Shown: positions 1 through 7,552 of the stretch, piece by piece
Position numbering within the stretch: position 1 is the first letter of the stretch
Layout of the letters: every line of letters begins with the position of its first letter
Source of the DNA: CAUPWF01 sp964369425
GTDB lineage: Bacteria; Bacillota; Clostridia; Lachnospirales; Lachnospiraceae
Reading direction: 5' to 3'
DNA: 64,000 bases
NCBI GenBank assembly: GCA_964369425.1
Contig: CAYJGW010000001.1
Location: 1-64,000, forward strand
The notes under the pieces: model-generated
What the model saw: the letters and a program-made list of their open reading frames with translations, nothing else
The model's database searches: none
Told to the model about the DNA's origin: nothing
Position numbers and translations under genes: made by a program

Positions 1-19
1 AAGTAAATGGAGGAAAAAT

Positions 20-355
20 ATGGAAATTACACGCAAAGATACCAACATGCAGATTGGGAGGAGATTAAGGGAGTCAAGAAACAACCTAAACTACAAGCAA
101 GCAGATTTTGCTGATATACTTGGAGTGTCAGAGGAACATTATCGCAAATTTGAGTCTGGGTCTACTGGACTTTCAGCTGATAAGTTACTGGTGTTATACC
201 AATACTGTGGTATTGATCCAACGTATCTAATCACAGGAACATGTATGAAAGATTTTGATATGGACTACTATATTGCAAATTGTAGCAAACAGCAAAGAGA
301 CGAGTTTATGGATCGAATGCTAAACTATTTATCAAGGATGCTAAAAAACAGATAG
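20..355 (+). CDS. XRE-family HTH regulator of the mobile element
   Basis: A 111-residue DNA-binding protein with a Cro/C1-type helix-turn-helix at about residues 11-65 (the part reading QADFADILGVSEEHYRKFESG is the recognition region). The C-terminal 45 residues are acidic and aromatic and probably mediate dimerisation. GGAGG lies 6 bases before the ATG and decides this start, although a second Met at residue 10 is possible. It precedes a zinc-ribbon gene, a sigma-like gene and three recombinases, so it most likely regulates the integrative element. The target is unknown; the family assignment is from the HTH only. Confidence 0.8.
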   Translation: MEITRKDTNMQIGRRLRESRNNLNYKQADFADILGVSEEHYRKFESGSTGLSADKLLVLYQYCGIDPTYLITGTCMKDFDMDYYIANCSKQQRDEFMDRMLNYLSRMLKNR

Positions 356-388
356 ATTCAAGGGGGAATGAGGAAAAGGGGTGTAAGA

Positions 389-553
389 ATGAAAGAGGAA
401 GTAATTCAAGTTGCGTGTCCCTGTTGTAGGAACAAGAGACTATTTGACCTAATACCAGAGGCTACGGGAATTATACAAATTAAGTGTCCAGTTTGTCGCT
501 CTGTAGTTGCGGTGACACTTCATAATTATCAAAAGAAGAAAAAACAGGTTTAA
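389..553 (+). CDS. Small zinc-ribbon (Cys4) protein
   Basis: A 54-residue protein with two CxxC knuckles (CPCC and CPVC, about 23 residues apart) and a lysine-rich tail, consistent with one structural zinc. It resembles the small cysteine-rich proteins often found beside recombinases in clostridial conjugative elements, such as the cysteine-rich KTR type; that link is by pattern only. The open frame extends 7 codons upstream to 368, but the AAAAGGGG ribosome site sits at the right distance for the ATG at 389. A strong terminator follows at 609-659. Function unknown. Confidence 0.6.
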   Translation: MKEEVIQVACPCCRNKRLFDLIPEATGIIQIKCPVCRSVVAVTLHNYQKKKKQV

Positions 554-608
554 CTAAATATGGACTACTGAGCCAAGGATCAGATACATCACTATCACTA
601 GATACCGC

Positions 609-659
609 TGAGCCAGAGTAAAGGTGGAAAATCCACGTACTTACTCTAGGCTCATTTTT
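609..659 (+). terminator. Rho-independent terminator or attenuator
   Basis: TGAGCC-AGAGTAA (609-621) pairs with TTACTCT-A-GGCTCA (641-654). A nested GTGGA/TCCAC hairpin sits inside, and five T residues follow directly. A second TGAGCC copy at 569-574 could compete for the same GGCTCA arm, which is the arrangement expected of an attenuator placed before the sigma-like gene at 769. Confidence 0.75.
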
Positions 660-768
660 GTTTCCAACTTTACGGATTGTAGGGGAGGGAACGGATATGT
701 GGCATTGTAGAAGTCCTTAAAACCAGATGAACCTAAGTGACAAAGGAATGAATCTGGAGGTAAGGGAT

Positions 769-1242
769 ATGAGATTTAATTATGGATTAGAACGAAAAAG
801 ATTTGAATCTCATTGGAGAAAATTACAGGATGAATATAGAGCAGCAGGAATGTCTAATGAGAATATAGAGAAAATGAAATGCTTTGATTGGGAGATGCTA
901 AAAAGAGAACGATTATACTGCGACCGAATTGAGTACCTATTACCAGATATGGATAGATTAGAGGAGTGTATTGAAAATTATTGCGTCCTCAATCAAACCA
1001 TTTCTCTTACAGAGAATGGAGGTATCTATGTGGAATCTAGTATCAGTTGGATTGAAACCATTGATTCAAAAGAACTGTATCAGCTGATAGATGCCTTAAA
1101 AGAAAGTGAAAAAGAACTGCTGACCATGCTTGCTTTTGACGAATATTCTTCAGAGGAAATTGCAAAAATGAAGGGAGTTTCAAGGCAAGCAGTGAGCAAA
1201 CGAATCCACAAATTAAAGAAAAAAATACAAAAATTTCTCTAA
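769..1242 (+). CDS. Sigma-70 region-4-like regulator of the element
   Basis: A 157-residue protein with a C-terminal sigma region-4 helix-turn-helix (about residues 105-155, including SSEEIAKMKGVSRQAVSKRIHKL). The N-terminal half is charged, with no recognisable region 2. Proteins of this type are common in Tn916-like and other clostridial integrative elements, where they control excision or transfer genes. Start: GGAGG 8 bases before the ATG at 769; the open frame continues upstream to 727 without a better ribosome site. It is followed by about 530 bases without a convincing gene but with strong RNA structure. Confidence 0.75.
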   Translation: MRFNYGLERKRFESHWRKLQDEYRAAGMSNENIEKMKCFDWEMLKRERLYCDRIEYLLPDMDRLEECIENYCVLNQTISLTENGGIYVESSISWIETIDSKELYQLIDALKESEKELLTMLAFDEYSSEEIAKMKGVSRQAVSKRIHKLKKKIQKFL

Positions 1243-1309
1243 GGGGTTGCGGAATCGGCGTTTTCCCTGACTATATATATGAAGGGATAAATATTCTTCA
1301 TAAGAAGTA

Positions 1310-1720
1310 AGAGAGTTAAATTGGATTTACAGTACCTTGAAAAGTACATAGGACGGGCATATGCCAAGATAACATTTTCGCCTATTGAATCAATAGGTGG
1401 TAAATTCCTAATCGAGCGATGATGATTCTGCAGTGAATACGAGAACTGTCAAACCCTAAAGAGTCTGAGCCAAGGAATGAACCGACTTGTGTTGCAGCAG
1501 GAATGAATGAGATGTTACTAGCACCTACCTTTCTATATAAGAAAAGTAGAAGTGGCGTTTACGTGATTATAATTGGGCATTATAGTCATGTGGTGATGGA
1601 CAAGCAATCCTAGCGTATGTCGCCCGGTTGGGGGAAATAAAATCATCTCGTCTTTTTACATAAGGGAAATTGGGGGATTTCATTTATGTAAGAAGTGGAG
1701 AGTTATGGCTATCAACTCAA
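1310..1720 (+). ncRNA. Candidate large structured RNA
   Basis: No convincing gene lies between 1243 and 1771, but many helices can be drawn. GTTA-aa-TTGG (1316-1324) pairs with CCAA-ga-TAAC (1363-1372) and encloses two hairpins (GTAC/GTAC at about 1333-1348, and GGCATATGCC at about 1356-1365). CCTATTG/CAATAGG forms at 1381-1397. A CACC..TTTCT/AGAAA..AAGTG arm lies at about 1522-1554. GGCG (1554-1557) can pair with CGCC (1621-1624) around a 13-bp stem at 1561-1591 that includes two G-T wobbles. A 12-bp helix pairs 1652-1663 with 1684-1695 (one G-T), and GAGTT/AACTC forms at 1700-1718. Size and complexity recall the large 'ornate' RNAs of phages and mobile elements, but no known family was recognised. 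It could be a free RNA or a very long leader of the next ORF. Confidence 0.55.
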
Positions 1721-1771
1721 AGAAATATTTGGCACTAGAAGGAATGAGTAGTACTAGGAAGGGGGTACATC

Positions 1772-2002
1772 ATGTTTGATGAAAAGAAATTTTTGCAAAC
1801 AAATGGGGAAGATGTAATGGAACTAAAAGAATGCCAAAAAAGGGATAGAGAGGAGGGAAATATCAGCCCTGAAGAGTTTGAAGCGATGCAAGTAAACAAA
1901 GTAGATGATTATGTAGTGTATGTACGATTTAGTGAAACGGATTATACAGCAACAGATGCTCTTAAAGATTACATAAGAAAAATAGCAGATTTAAAATACT
2001 AA
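1772..2002 (+). CDS. Small acidic element protein, unknown function
   Basis: A 76-residue protein, rich in Glu, Asp and Lys, with no membrane segment or recognised motif. A good GGAAGGGGG ribosome site precedes the ATG. It lies between the structured RNA region and the recombinases, and short ORFs of this kind are frequent just upstream of serine recombinase cassettes in clostridial elements. A role as a recombination directionality factor is conceivable, but nothing in the sequence shows it. Confidence 0.55.
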   Translation: MFDEKKFLQTNGEDVMELKECQKRDREEGNISPEEFEAMQVNKVDDYVVYVRFSETDYTATDALKDYIRKIADLKY

Positions 2003-2040
2003 AAACTACTCGACACCGTGTAGGAACTATGGTAGTCTTT
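2001..2040 (+). terminator. Weak terminator-like hairpin
   Basis: ACTAC (2005-2009) pairs with GTAGT (2032-2036), an inner CAC/GTG pair may form, and CTTTTATT follows. The preceding run of A can pair partly with the T-run. It would end the transcript of the 76-residue ORF before the recombinase leader. The short stem makes it uncertain. Confidence 0.35.
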
Positions 2041-2063
2041 TATTAGGACAAATTAGAGAATAC

Positions 2064-2144
2064 TTCCTAATATTTGACTGCTAGCCCTGCACAAGCTATC
2101 AGCGTTACCGTTACTGGGTAATTTCTTTCAAAAATATTAGGAGG
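2064..2144 (+). promoter_or_regulatory. Three-way-junction leader hiding the recombinase ribosome site
   Basis: TCCTAATATTT (2065-2075) is perfectly complementary to AAATATTAGGA (2132-2142). The latter contains half of the AGGAGG ribosome site (2139-2144) of the recombinase starting at 2152. Two further hairpins sit inside: CTGCTAG/CTATCAG (2078-2084 with 2096-2102, one mismatch) and GTTACC/GGTAAT (2104-2109 with 2117-2122). Together they make a compact three-way junction that would repress translation when folded. What opens it is unknown. Confidence 0.55.
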
Positions 2145-2151
2145 AAAGAAG

Positions 2152-3807
2152 ATGCAAAGAGTAGAAGTATACAACGTTGCCATTTATCTTCGGTTATCCA
2201 AGGATGATAACGATATTGATGGTAATAAAAAAATGGAGAGTAACAGCATCAGTAATCAAAGAGATTTGATTAGAGATTTTATTAGGAGTAACTCGGATAT
2301 GCAAATCTATGATATTTACGTAGACGATGGATTTTCGGGTAGCAATTTTGAAAGACCAGAATTTAAAAGAATGATGGTTGCGGTAAACGAAGGGAAGGTT
2401 AACTGTGTTATAGTAAAAGATCTTTCAAGGTTTGGGCGTGACTACATAGAAGCCGGGCGATTTATTCAGAAAATCTTTCCGGCTTTATCTGTGCGCTTTA
2501 TTGCGATTACAGATGATTATGATAGCCTTACAGCAGATAGTACAAGTAGTTCACTGGTGCTTCCTGTGAAAAACTTTGTGAACGATAGTTACTGTAGAGA
2601 TATTTCGCAAAAAGTTAGAAGTCAACAGAAGATAAAGCGTGAAAATGGAGAATTCATCGGAGCATTTGCAGCTTATGGATACAAAAAAGATACGAAAAAC
2701 AAAAATCAATTGGTGATAGATGAATATGCAGCAGGTGTTGTCATTAATATATTTGAATGGAAAGTGCAAGGTATGAGCCTTGGAGTAATCGCTGATAAAC
2801 TAAATCTATTAGGGGTATTATCTCCAGCAGAGTATAAGCGTTCAAAAGGAATGAATTACCATACCGGCTTTGAGAAGGGAAGCACGTCTAAATGGTCGGC
2901 AGTAGCAGTAAAGCGAATTTTATCTAATCGTATTTACATTGGCACCCTGCAACAAGGCAAACAGGAAAAAATCAATTATAAGGTACAAAAGAGAATCAAT
3001 AAAGAGCAGCATGAATGGATCAGCGTAGAACATGCGCATGAAGCAATCATCAAAGAGAAAGAATTTTATCGAATACAAGAATTACTCAAATATGATGGGA
3101 GAGCTTCTAGTGACAAGGAGGTAGCAAATTTATTTTCGGGCATTTTATTTTGCGGAGATTGTAAGGCACCGATGATTAAGCGTTCGAATAAATATAAAGA
3201 GGTAGAGACCATCTTCTATATTTGCCAAACCAAGAACAAGTCACAAGGATGTAGTAGACACAGCATAAAAGAAGAGCAGTTAAAGTCCATAGTCCTAAAA
3301 GAAATGAGAGCATTTATGCAGTGTATGGCAGATTACAAAGAAGTTCTATCAGTCCTAAATGAAATGGAAGTAAACTTCGAGCGTGTGGTAGAGTGGGATA
3401 CGCAAGTAATGGTAAGTCAAAAAGAATTTAATAAGTATTATGCATTAAAGACGGGCTTATATGATGACTTAAAAGAAGGTTTGATTAGCAAGCAAGAGTT
3501 TGAGGAGTTCCATAGACTGTACAATGAAAAATGCGAGACCCTAGAAAAACAGTGTGCTCAAAAGAAAGATATTATCAAAGCAATGCTTAAAAATGGAGTT
3601 TCGATAGGAATCCAATTAGAAAATATGAAAAAATCCATTGAATTTGATAAGCTAGATCGAATCTTACTAGTCAATATGGTAGAAAAAATATGGATCTATG
3701 AAGATAAACATATCGTGATAGACTTTTGCTACAAATCTGAGTTAAAAACTTTGCAGATGCTAGAAGCATTTCAGAAAGAACACTCCCAGTTAAGGAGAGT
3801 GATGTAA
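2152..3807 (+). CDS. Large serine recombinase 1
   Basis: A 551-residue site-specific recombinase of the large serine (TnpX/TndX-like) family. Order: resolvase catalytic domain (about 1-160, nucleophile Ser16 in YLRLSKDD, conserved arginines in LSRFGRDY); 'recombinase' DNA-binding domain (about 170-300); zinc ribbon (about 330-370, CGDC followed by two later Cys); coiled-coil-rich C-terminus typical of integrases that pair att sites. It should cut and rejoin the ends of the element. A strong AGGAGG precedes the ATG, but a leader helix can mask it. It abuts the next recombinase, whose ATG follows the stop immediately, so the three are co-transcribed. Confidence 0.93.
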   Translation: MQRVEVYNVAIYLRLSKDDNDIDGNKKMESNSISNQRDLIRDFIRSNSDMQIYDIYVDDGFSGSNFERPEFKRMMVAVNEGKVNCVIVKDLSRFGRDYIEAGRFIQKIFPALSVRFIAITDDYDSLTADSTSSSLVLPVKNFVNDSYCRDISQKVRSQQKIKRENGEFIGAFAAYGYKKDTKNKNQLVIDEYAAGVVINIFEWKVQGMSLGVIADKLNLLGVLSPAEYKRSKGMNYHTGFEKGSTSKWSAVAVKRILSNRIYIGTLQQGKQEKINYKVQKRINKEQHEWISVEHAHEAIIKEKEFYRIQELLKYDGRASSDKEVANLFSGILFCGDCKAPMIKRSNKYKEVETIFYICQTKNKSQGCSRHSIKEEQLKSIVLKEMRAFMQCMADYKEVLSVLNEMEVNFERVVEWDTQVMVSQKEFNKYYALKTGLYDDLKEGLISKQEFEEFHRLYNEKCETLEKQCAQKKDIIKAMLKNGVSIGIQLENMKKSIEFDKLDRILLVNMVEKIWIYEDKHIVIDFCYKSELKTLQMLEAFQKEHSQLRRVM

Positions 3808-5478
3808 ATGGCAAGAACAGCGAAACGATACTTAGAACAGACGAAACCACATTCCGTAAAATCCACTGTAATGAAAGTGGGGATTTATGCTAGGCTATCC
3901 GTAGATGTAGAGGAGCAAAAAGGAGAATCCATTGAGAATCAGATAGAATTGATGCAACAACATATCAAAAGTGAAAATCAGAGCCCCAATAATAGTATGG
4001 AATTAGTTGTGTATGACACATATATTGATAAAGGAATTACGGGAACACATTTTCAAAGAGAAGGATTCGAGCGAATGATGCAAGACGTTCGAGCAAAGCA
4101 CATTCAATGCATTATGGTGAAAGATTTTTCAAGATTTGGGCGTGACTATATTGAAACAGGCAATTACATAGAAAAGATACTTCCCTTTATGGGAGTACGA
4201 TTCATAGCAGTCGCAGACCACTTTGACTCCATGGCAGAAAATGCAGGGAACAAAAACCTTGCAGTAAACATCAAAAATTTGGTCAATGATATGTATGCAA
4301 AAGATATTTCAAAGCGAATTGTAATGGCAAAGCATAATGCAATGGAGAAAGGGGAGTATATTGGCACAGTTCCACCATATGGATACGTGGTAGAGCGAAT
4401 AAATGGAAAACGAACCTTGGTTGTCGATAAGGAACCGGCTAAGATTGTACGATTGATTTTTGAACTTTACTATAAGGGAACCATGATTTCTGATATTGTC
4501 AAAATTTTGTATCAAAAGAAAGTACATCGAATTAAAGAATATAAGCAATATAGAACGGTTTATTGTGAGGAGAATCAGACACTATATCAGTGGGCGGATA
4601 CGACAATACACACGCTTTTATACAATGAGGTTTATTTAGGGAAACTAGTGCAGGGAAAATATTATATAAAAGCATATACAGGTAACAAAAAAAGTAAAAA
4701 AGCACTGGAAGAGGAATTGGTGGTTATAGAGAATACACATATACCTATCATAGGTGAAACTATATTTCCAAAGAAAAAAATAACGTCTAATAATGTTGAG
4801 GGGAATCAAGAACGAAAAGAGATGAAACATGCAGATAGTGAGGATGTATTTCAAGATGTTATTTATTGTGGGGATTGTGGAAAAAAACTGAAAGCTACTT
4901 CTAGAATTAAAGAAGGAGTAAAGTATCGATATGGGTATTATTGTAAGTTTGCATATTATTTAGATCAGAGAAAATGCAAGAGAAAATATGTAACTACACA
5001 AAAAATGGAGGAGATATTCTTACTAGCAGTACACCAAGAATTCTCCCATTTAAAGCTGAGAGCAAAAGATGTAACAGCAATCAATCGTAGGCTGACAGAC
5101 GAGCAAAGAGCATTCTATCAAAAAGATAAGTTGTTATTAGAATCAAAACAAGAGAAAGAGCAGTATAAGCTTTCGGAACTATATATGGAATATAAAGAGG
5201 GCATTCTTACAAAGAAAGCATATGAAATGCAGAAGAAGCAGAATCAGCTGGTATTAAGAAAGCTATCGACGAATATTCTGGAGATTGAGAAAAAGCAAGC
5301 AAAGCTAGAAGTACGCTCAGAGAGTTTAAATGTTTTTTTGAGAAGTTTATTCAAGGTGAAAAAGAAGGAAATTGACAGTCATCTAGTTCAAGCACTAGTA
5401 GATAGAATTGACGTTTATAGTTCAGGAGAAATTACAATACATTTCAAATTTAAAGGAGGCGATTTTAATGTCAAATAA
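3808..5478 (+). CDS. Large serine recombinase 2
   Basis: A 556-residue large serine recombinase with a lysine- and arginine-rich extension before the catalytic domain. The nucleophile is Ser31 in YARLSVD, followed by SRFGRDYIE, a recombinase domain (about 195-320), a zinc ribbon (CGDCGKKL with later Cys near residues 355-395) and a long coiled coil. The start follows directly after the stop of recombinase 1, with AAGGAG inside that gene's end. All active-site residues seem present, so it is probably functional and not a decayed copy. It shares only family-level similarity with its neighbours, so the trio is not a recent tandem duplication. Confidence 0.93.
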   Translation: MARTAKRYLEQTKPHSVKSTVMKVGIYARLSVDVEEQKGESIENQIELMQQHIKSENQSPNNSMELVVYDTYIDKGITGTHFQREGFERMMQDVRAKHIQCIMVKDFSRFGRDYIETGNYIEKILPFMGVRFIAVADHFDSMAENAGNKNLAVNIKNLVNDMYAKDISKRIVMAKHNAMEKGEYIGTVPPYGYVVERINGKRTLVVDKEPAKIVRLIFELYYKGTMISDIVKILYQKKVHRIKEYKQYRTVYCEENQTLYQWADTTIHTLLYNEVYLGKLVQGKYYIKAYTGNKKSKKALEEELVVIENTHIPIIGETIFPKKKITSNNVEGNQERKEMKHADSEDVFQDVIYCGDCGKKLKATSRIKEGVKYRYGYYCKFAYYLDQRKCKRKYVTTQKMEEIFLLAVHQEFSHLKLRAKDVTAINRRLTDEQRAFYQKDKLLLESKQEKEQYKLSELYMEYKEGILTKKAYEMQKKQNQLVLRKLSTNILEIEKKQAKLEVRSESLNVFLRSLFKVKKKEIDSHLVQALVDRIDVYSSGEITIHFKFKGGDFNVK

Positions 5479-7042
5479 AGTAGTTGCAGGATATTATCGC
5501 CTTTCTGTAGAAGATAAGGATAGAAAAGATGATAGTTCCAGCATCATAACCCAAAGAGAGATTATTGAAAAATACATTAATACTCACAAAGAGTTGTCAA
5601 CGTATACTTTTATGGAATTCTACGATGATGGATATAGCGGGGCGAATATGAACCGACCGGGGATGAAAAAGTTGTTAGAACTGATAAGGCAGCAAGAGAT
5701 ATCCTGTATTATAGTGAAAGATTTTTCTAGATTTTCAAGGGATTATATTGAATTGGGTTCTTACTTAGAACAGATACTACCATTTCTAGGGATTAGATTT
5801 ATTTCAATAGCTGACCATTATGACAGTATAGAACACAGAGGGAAAGCCATCGATTTGGATATGGGGTTTAAAGGCCTTATAGCAGATTTTTATAGCAAAG
5901 AAATGTCTCAAAAGGCTAGAAATGCATATCGTCAAAAATGGAAAGAAGGGAAACAAATAATAGGCAGGCCACCATTTGGATATAAAGTGGATCCGAGGGA
6001 TAAATATGGATTAGTAATCGATTCTGAAGAAGCAAAAGTGGTAAGAAAAATTTTTGAAATGAAATTAGAAGGAATTGGTGCAATAGAATCTTGTAGAAGA
6101 TTGAATGAAGAAGGTACATTTACACCAGGGGAGTTCAAAAAATTGAGGAATGGCATGAAAAAAGAAGAGATTCTTAAATCAAAAATAGGATGGTATAAGT
6201 GCCAAATTCAAATTATACTGACTAACCAATGCTATATTGGAAACCTTGAGTACGGTAAATCTTACGCTAGCGAAATAAAAGGACGAAGAAAAAGAAGAAA
6301 TAAAGACGAAAGAGGAATGCTTGAAAAACATCATGAGCCAATTATTTCTCTTGGTGACTTTAATAAAGTGCAGAGTATAATGATAAAAAAAGGAACTTTT
6401 CAAGGAGAAACTATATCCAAAGAATTACGTGGTATGTTGCATTGCGAAGGATGTGGTAAAAGTCTGAAAATGCGAAGATTAAGGAATGATGCAAGCATTT
6501 ATTGCCAAGGGAAATCAACAAGCATTCATAAAGAATGTGTACAAGATACAGTGAGAGTGTCAAAATTAAAAGACATAGTGTTAAACAGTATAAAGGAACA
6601 ATTGAAGAGCCTAGCAGATATTTCCGCAGCAAAAAAAGAAATGCTAGATAAACATGAAATGGCAGTCGAGGCAAAAAAATTGGAACTTAGAGGATATCGA
6701 GAGAAAGAGAATGGGATTATAGACTTGCAAAGCAAAAGTTACGAACGATATCGAAATAAGGATATATCAAAAGAGGAATTTATTGAGCAAAAAAAAGGAT
6801 ATGAGAAAGAGCGAAGTATGTTGCAAGAACAGATTGAAGTAGCGAAAGAGAGAATCCAGACGATGGATTCGATTGAAATGGAGCAGTATTTAGAGGTTGA
6901 AGAAATTATGCGATATGCTGATATGGAAGAACTAAATCGTGAGATGGTAGAGGCATTTATAGAGCGTGTAGATATGGCGAAAGATCGTACAATCACTATA
7001 ATATGGAAATTCAACATGAAGAAAACAAAAGAAAAACTATAA
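5468..7042 (+). CDS. Large serine recombinase 3
   Basis: A 524-residue large serine recombinase. The catalytic domain has the nucleophile Ser13 in YYRLSVED and the SRFSRDYIELG segment. The recombinase domain (about 165-300), zinc ribbon (CEGCGKSL, then YCQG and HKEC) and coiled-coil tail follow. The frame is open 20 codons further upstream, but AAAGGAGG sits 7 bases before the ATG at 5468, making an 11-base overlap with recombinase 2 (translational coupling). It is the last clear gene before the probable right end of the element. Confidence 0.93.
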   Translation: MSNKVVAGYYRLSVEDKDRKDDSSSIITQREIIEKYINTHKELSTYTFMEFYDDGYSGANMNRPGMKKLLELIRQQEISCIIVKDFSRFSRDYIELGSYLEQILPFLGIRFISIADHYDSIEHRGKAIDLDMGFKGLIADFYSKEMSQKARNAYRQKWKEGKQIIGRPPFGYKVDPRDKYGLVIDSEEAKVVRKIFEMKLEGIGAIESCRRLNEEGTFTPGEFKKLRNGMKKEEILKSKIGWYKCQIQIILTNQCYIGNLEYGKSYASEIKGRRKRRNKDERGMLEKHHEPIISLGDFNKVQSIMIKKGTFQGETISKELRGMLHCEGCGKSLKMRRLRNDASIYCQGKSTSIHKECVQDTVRVSKLKDIVLNSIKEQLKSLADISAAKKEMLDKHEMAVEAKKLELRGYREKENGIIDLQSKSYERYRNKDISKEEFIEQKKGYEKERSMLQEQIEVAKERIQTMDSIEMEQYLEVEEIMRYADMEELNREMVEAFIERVDMAKDRTITIIWKFNMKKTKEKL

Positions 7043-7303
7043 GAAAGTAGAAGGTGGTATAGGAAAAGAATTTTAAATATGGTAGAATACCAATAAAGGG
7101 CGAATGCTTGAAATTAAAGAGATAGCAACAGTGTGACGGTTAGCTGCACTACTTCTAGCAAAAGTATAACGGTAGCAAATATCTAAACAGAGAGGAAAGA
7201 ATTGATAAATTCTAGAAATAATAGCAGAAAAATAGTCAAAAAAGTTGAAGGCAATAGCTTGACAGCTTAGGGGGAAAAGCGTGGGGAAAAGCGTGGAAAA
7301 GCT
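7043..7303. other. Gene-poor right end of the element with G-rich repeats
   Basis: No convincing gene. At about 7269-7300 a GGGGAAAAGCG unit is repeated twice, followed by a shorter TGGAAAAGC copy. ATAGCTT (7254-7260) and AAGCTAT (7299-7305) form an inverted repeat around it. The position directly after the recombinases makes this a candidate for part of the attachment or recombinase-binding region, but the other end of the element lies outside the window, so no att site can be matched. Confidence 0.35.
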
Positions 7304-7441
7304 ATGGGGATACAGGGAATTATCAATGTACTGAAAGCAATGAATCAATCAGAAGAAGAGATTATGAGGCAATTAATAATTCAAATGAATATAACAGAAA
7401 AAGAGGCAAAAGAGCATCTTTCTGAATACAAGCAAATCTAA
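7304..7441 (+). CDS. Possible 45-residue protein
   Basis: An ORF of 45 codons (begins MGIQGIINVLKAMNQ, ends SEYKQI) with an amphipathic, all-helical look and a sensible codon pattern. No good ribosome site is close to the ATG; only a G-rich repeat precedes it. It could be a small element gene, or the 3' remnant of a host gene interrupted by integration. Unrecognised. Confidence 0.3.
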   Translation: MGIQGIINVLKAMNQSEEEIMRQLIIQMNITEKEAKEHLSEYKQI

Positions 7442-7447
7442 AACGCT

Positions 7448-7478
7448 GTAAGTTTGTCAGAGAGGTTGACAAACTTAC
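7448..7478. repeat. 11-bp perfect inverted repeat
   Basis: GTAAGTTTGTC (7448-7458) and GACAAACTTAC (7468-7478) are perfectly complementary around a 9-base loop. There is no T-run, so it is not a typical terminator. It lies just inside the probable element/chromosome boundary and could be a protein-binding site or a processed hairpin. Confidence 0.5.
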
Positions 7479-7486
7479 CAATAGAA

Positions 7487-7545
7487 AGAAGTATCATGAG
7501 AACTTAGTTGGCGTGATATCAACGATGTGACATGCTACTTCTTTT
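7487..7545. terminator. Terminator-like hairpin between element and ABC exporter
   Basis: AGAAGTA-T-CATG (7487-7498) pairs with CATG-C-TACTTCT (7531-7542), followed by TTTTG. A smaller GTTG/CAAC pair lies inside. It separates the plus-strand element genes from the convergent minus-strand permease gene. Confidence 0.5.
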
Positions 7546-7552
7546 GTATGCA

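Noticed and set aside
1243..1771. Group II intron or transposon remnant in the RNA-like region
   Set aside because: No GUGYG start, no convincing domain V and no reverse-transcriptase or transposase reading frame; a structured RNA fits better.
20..7042. Toxin-antitoxin or phage immunity module
   Set aside because: The HTH and small ORFs lack toxin motifs and no phage structural gene is present. An integrative-element control region is simpler.
7073..7348. A 91-codon minus-strand frame after the recombinases
   Set aside because: Composition is Phe/Ile/Tyr/Ser-rich, as in antisense reading of AT-rich DNA, with no ribosome site and no recognisable protein features.
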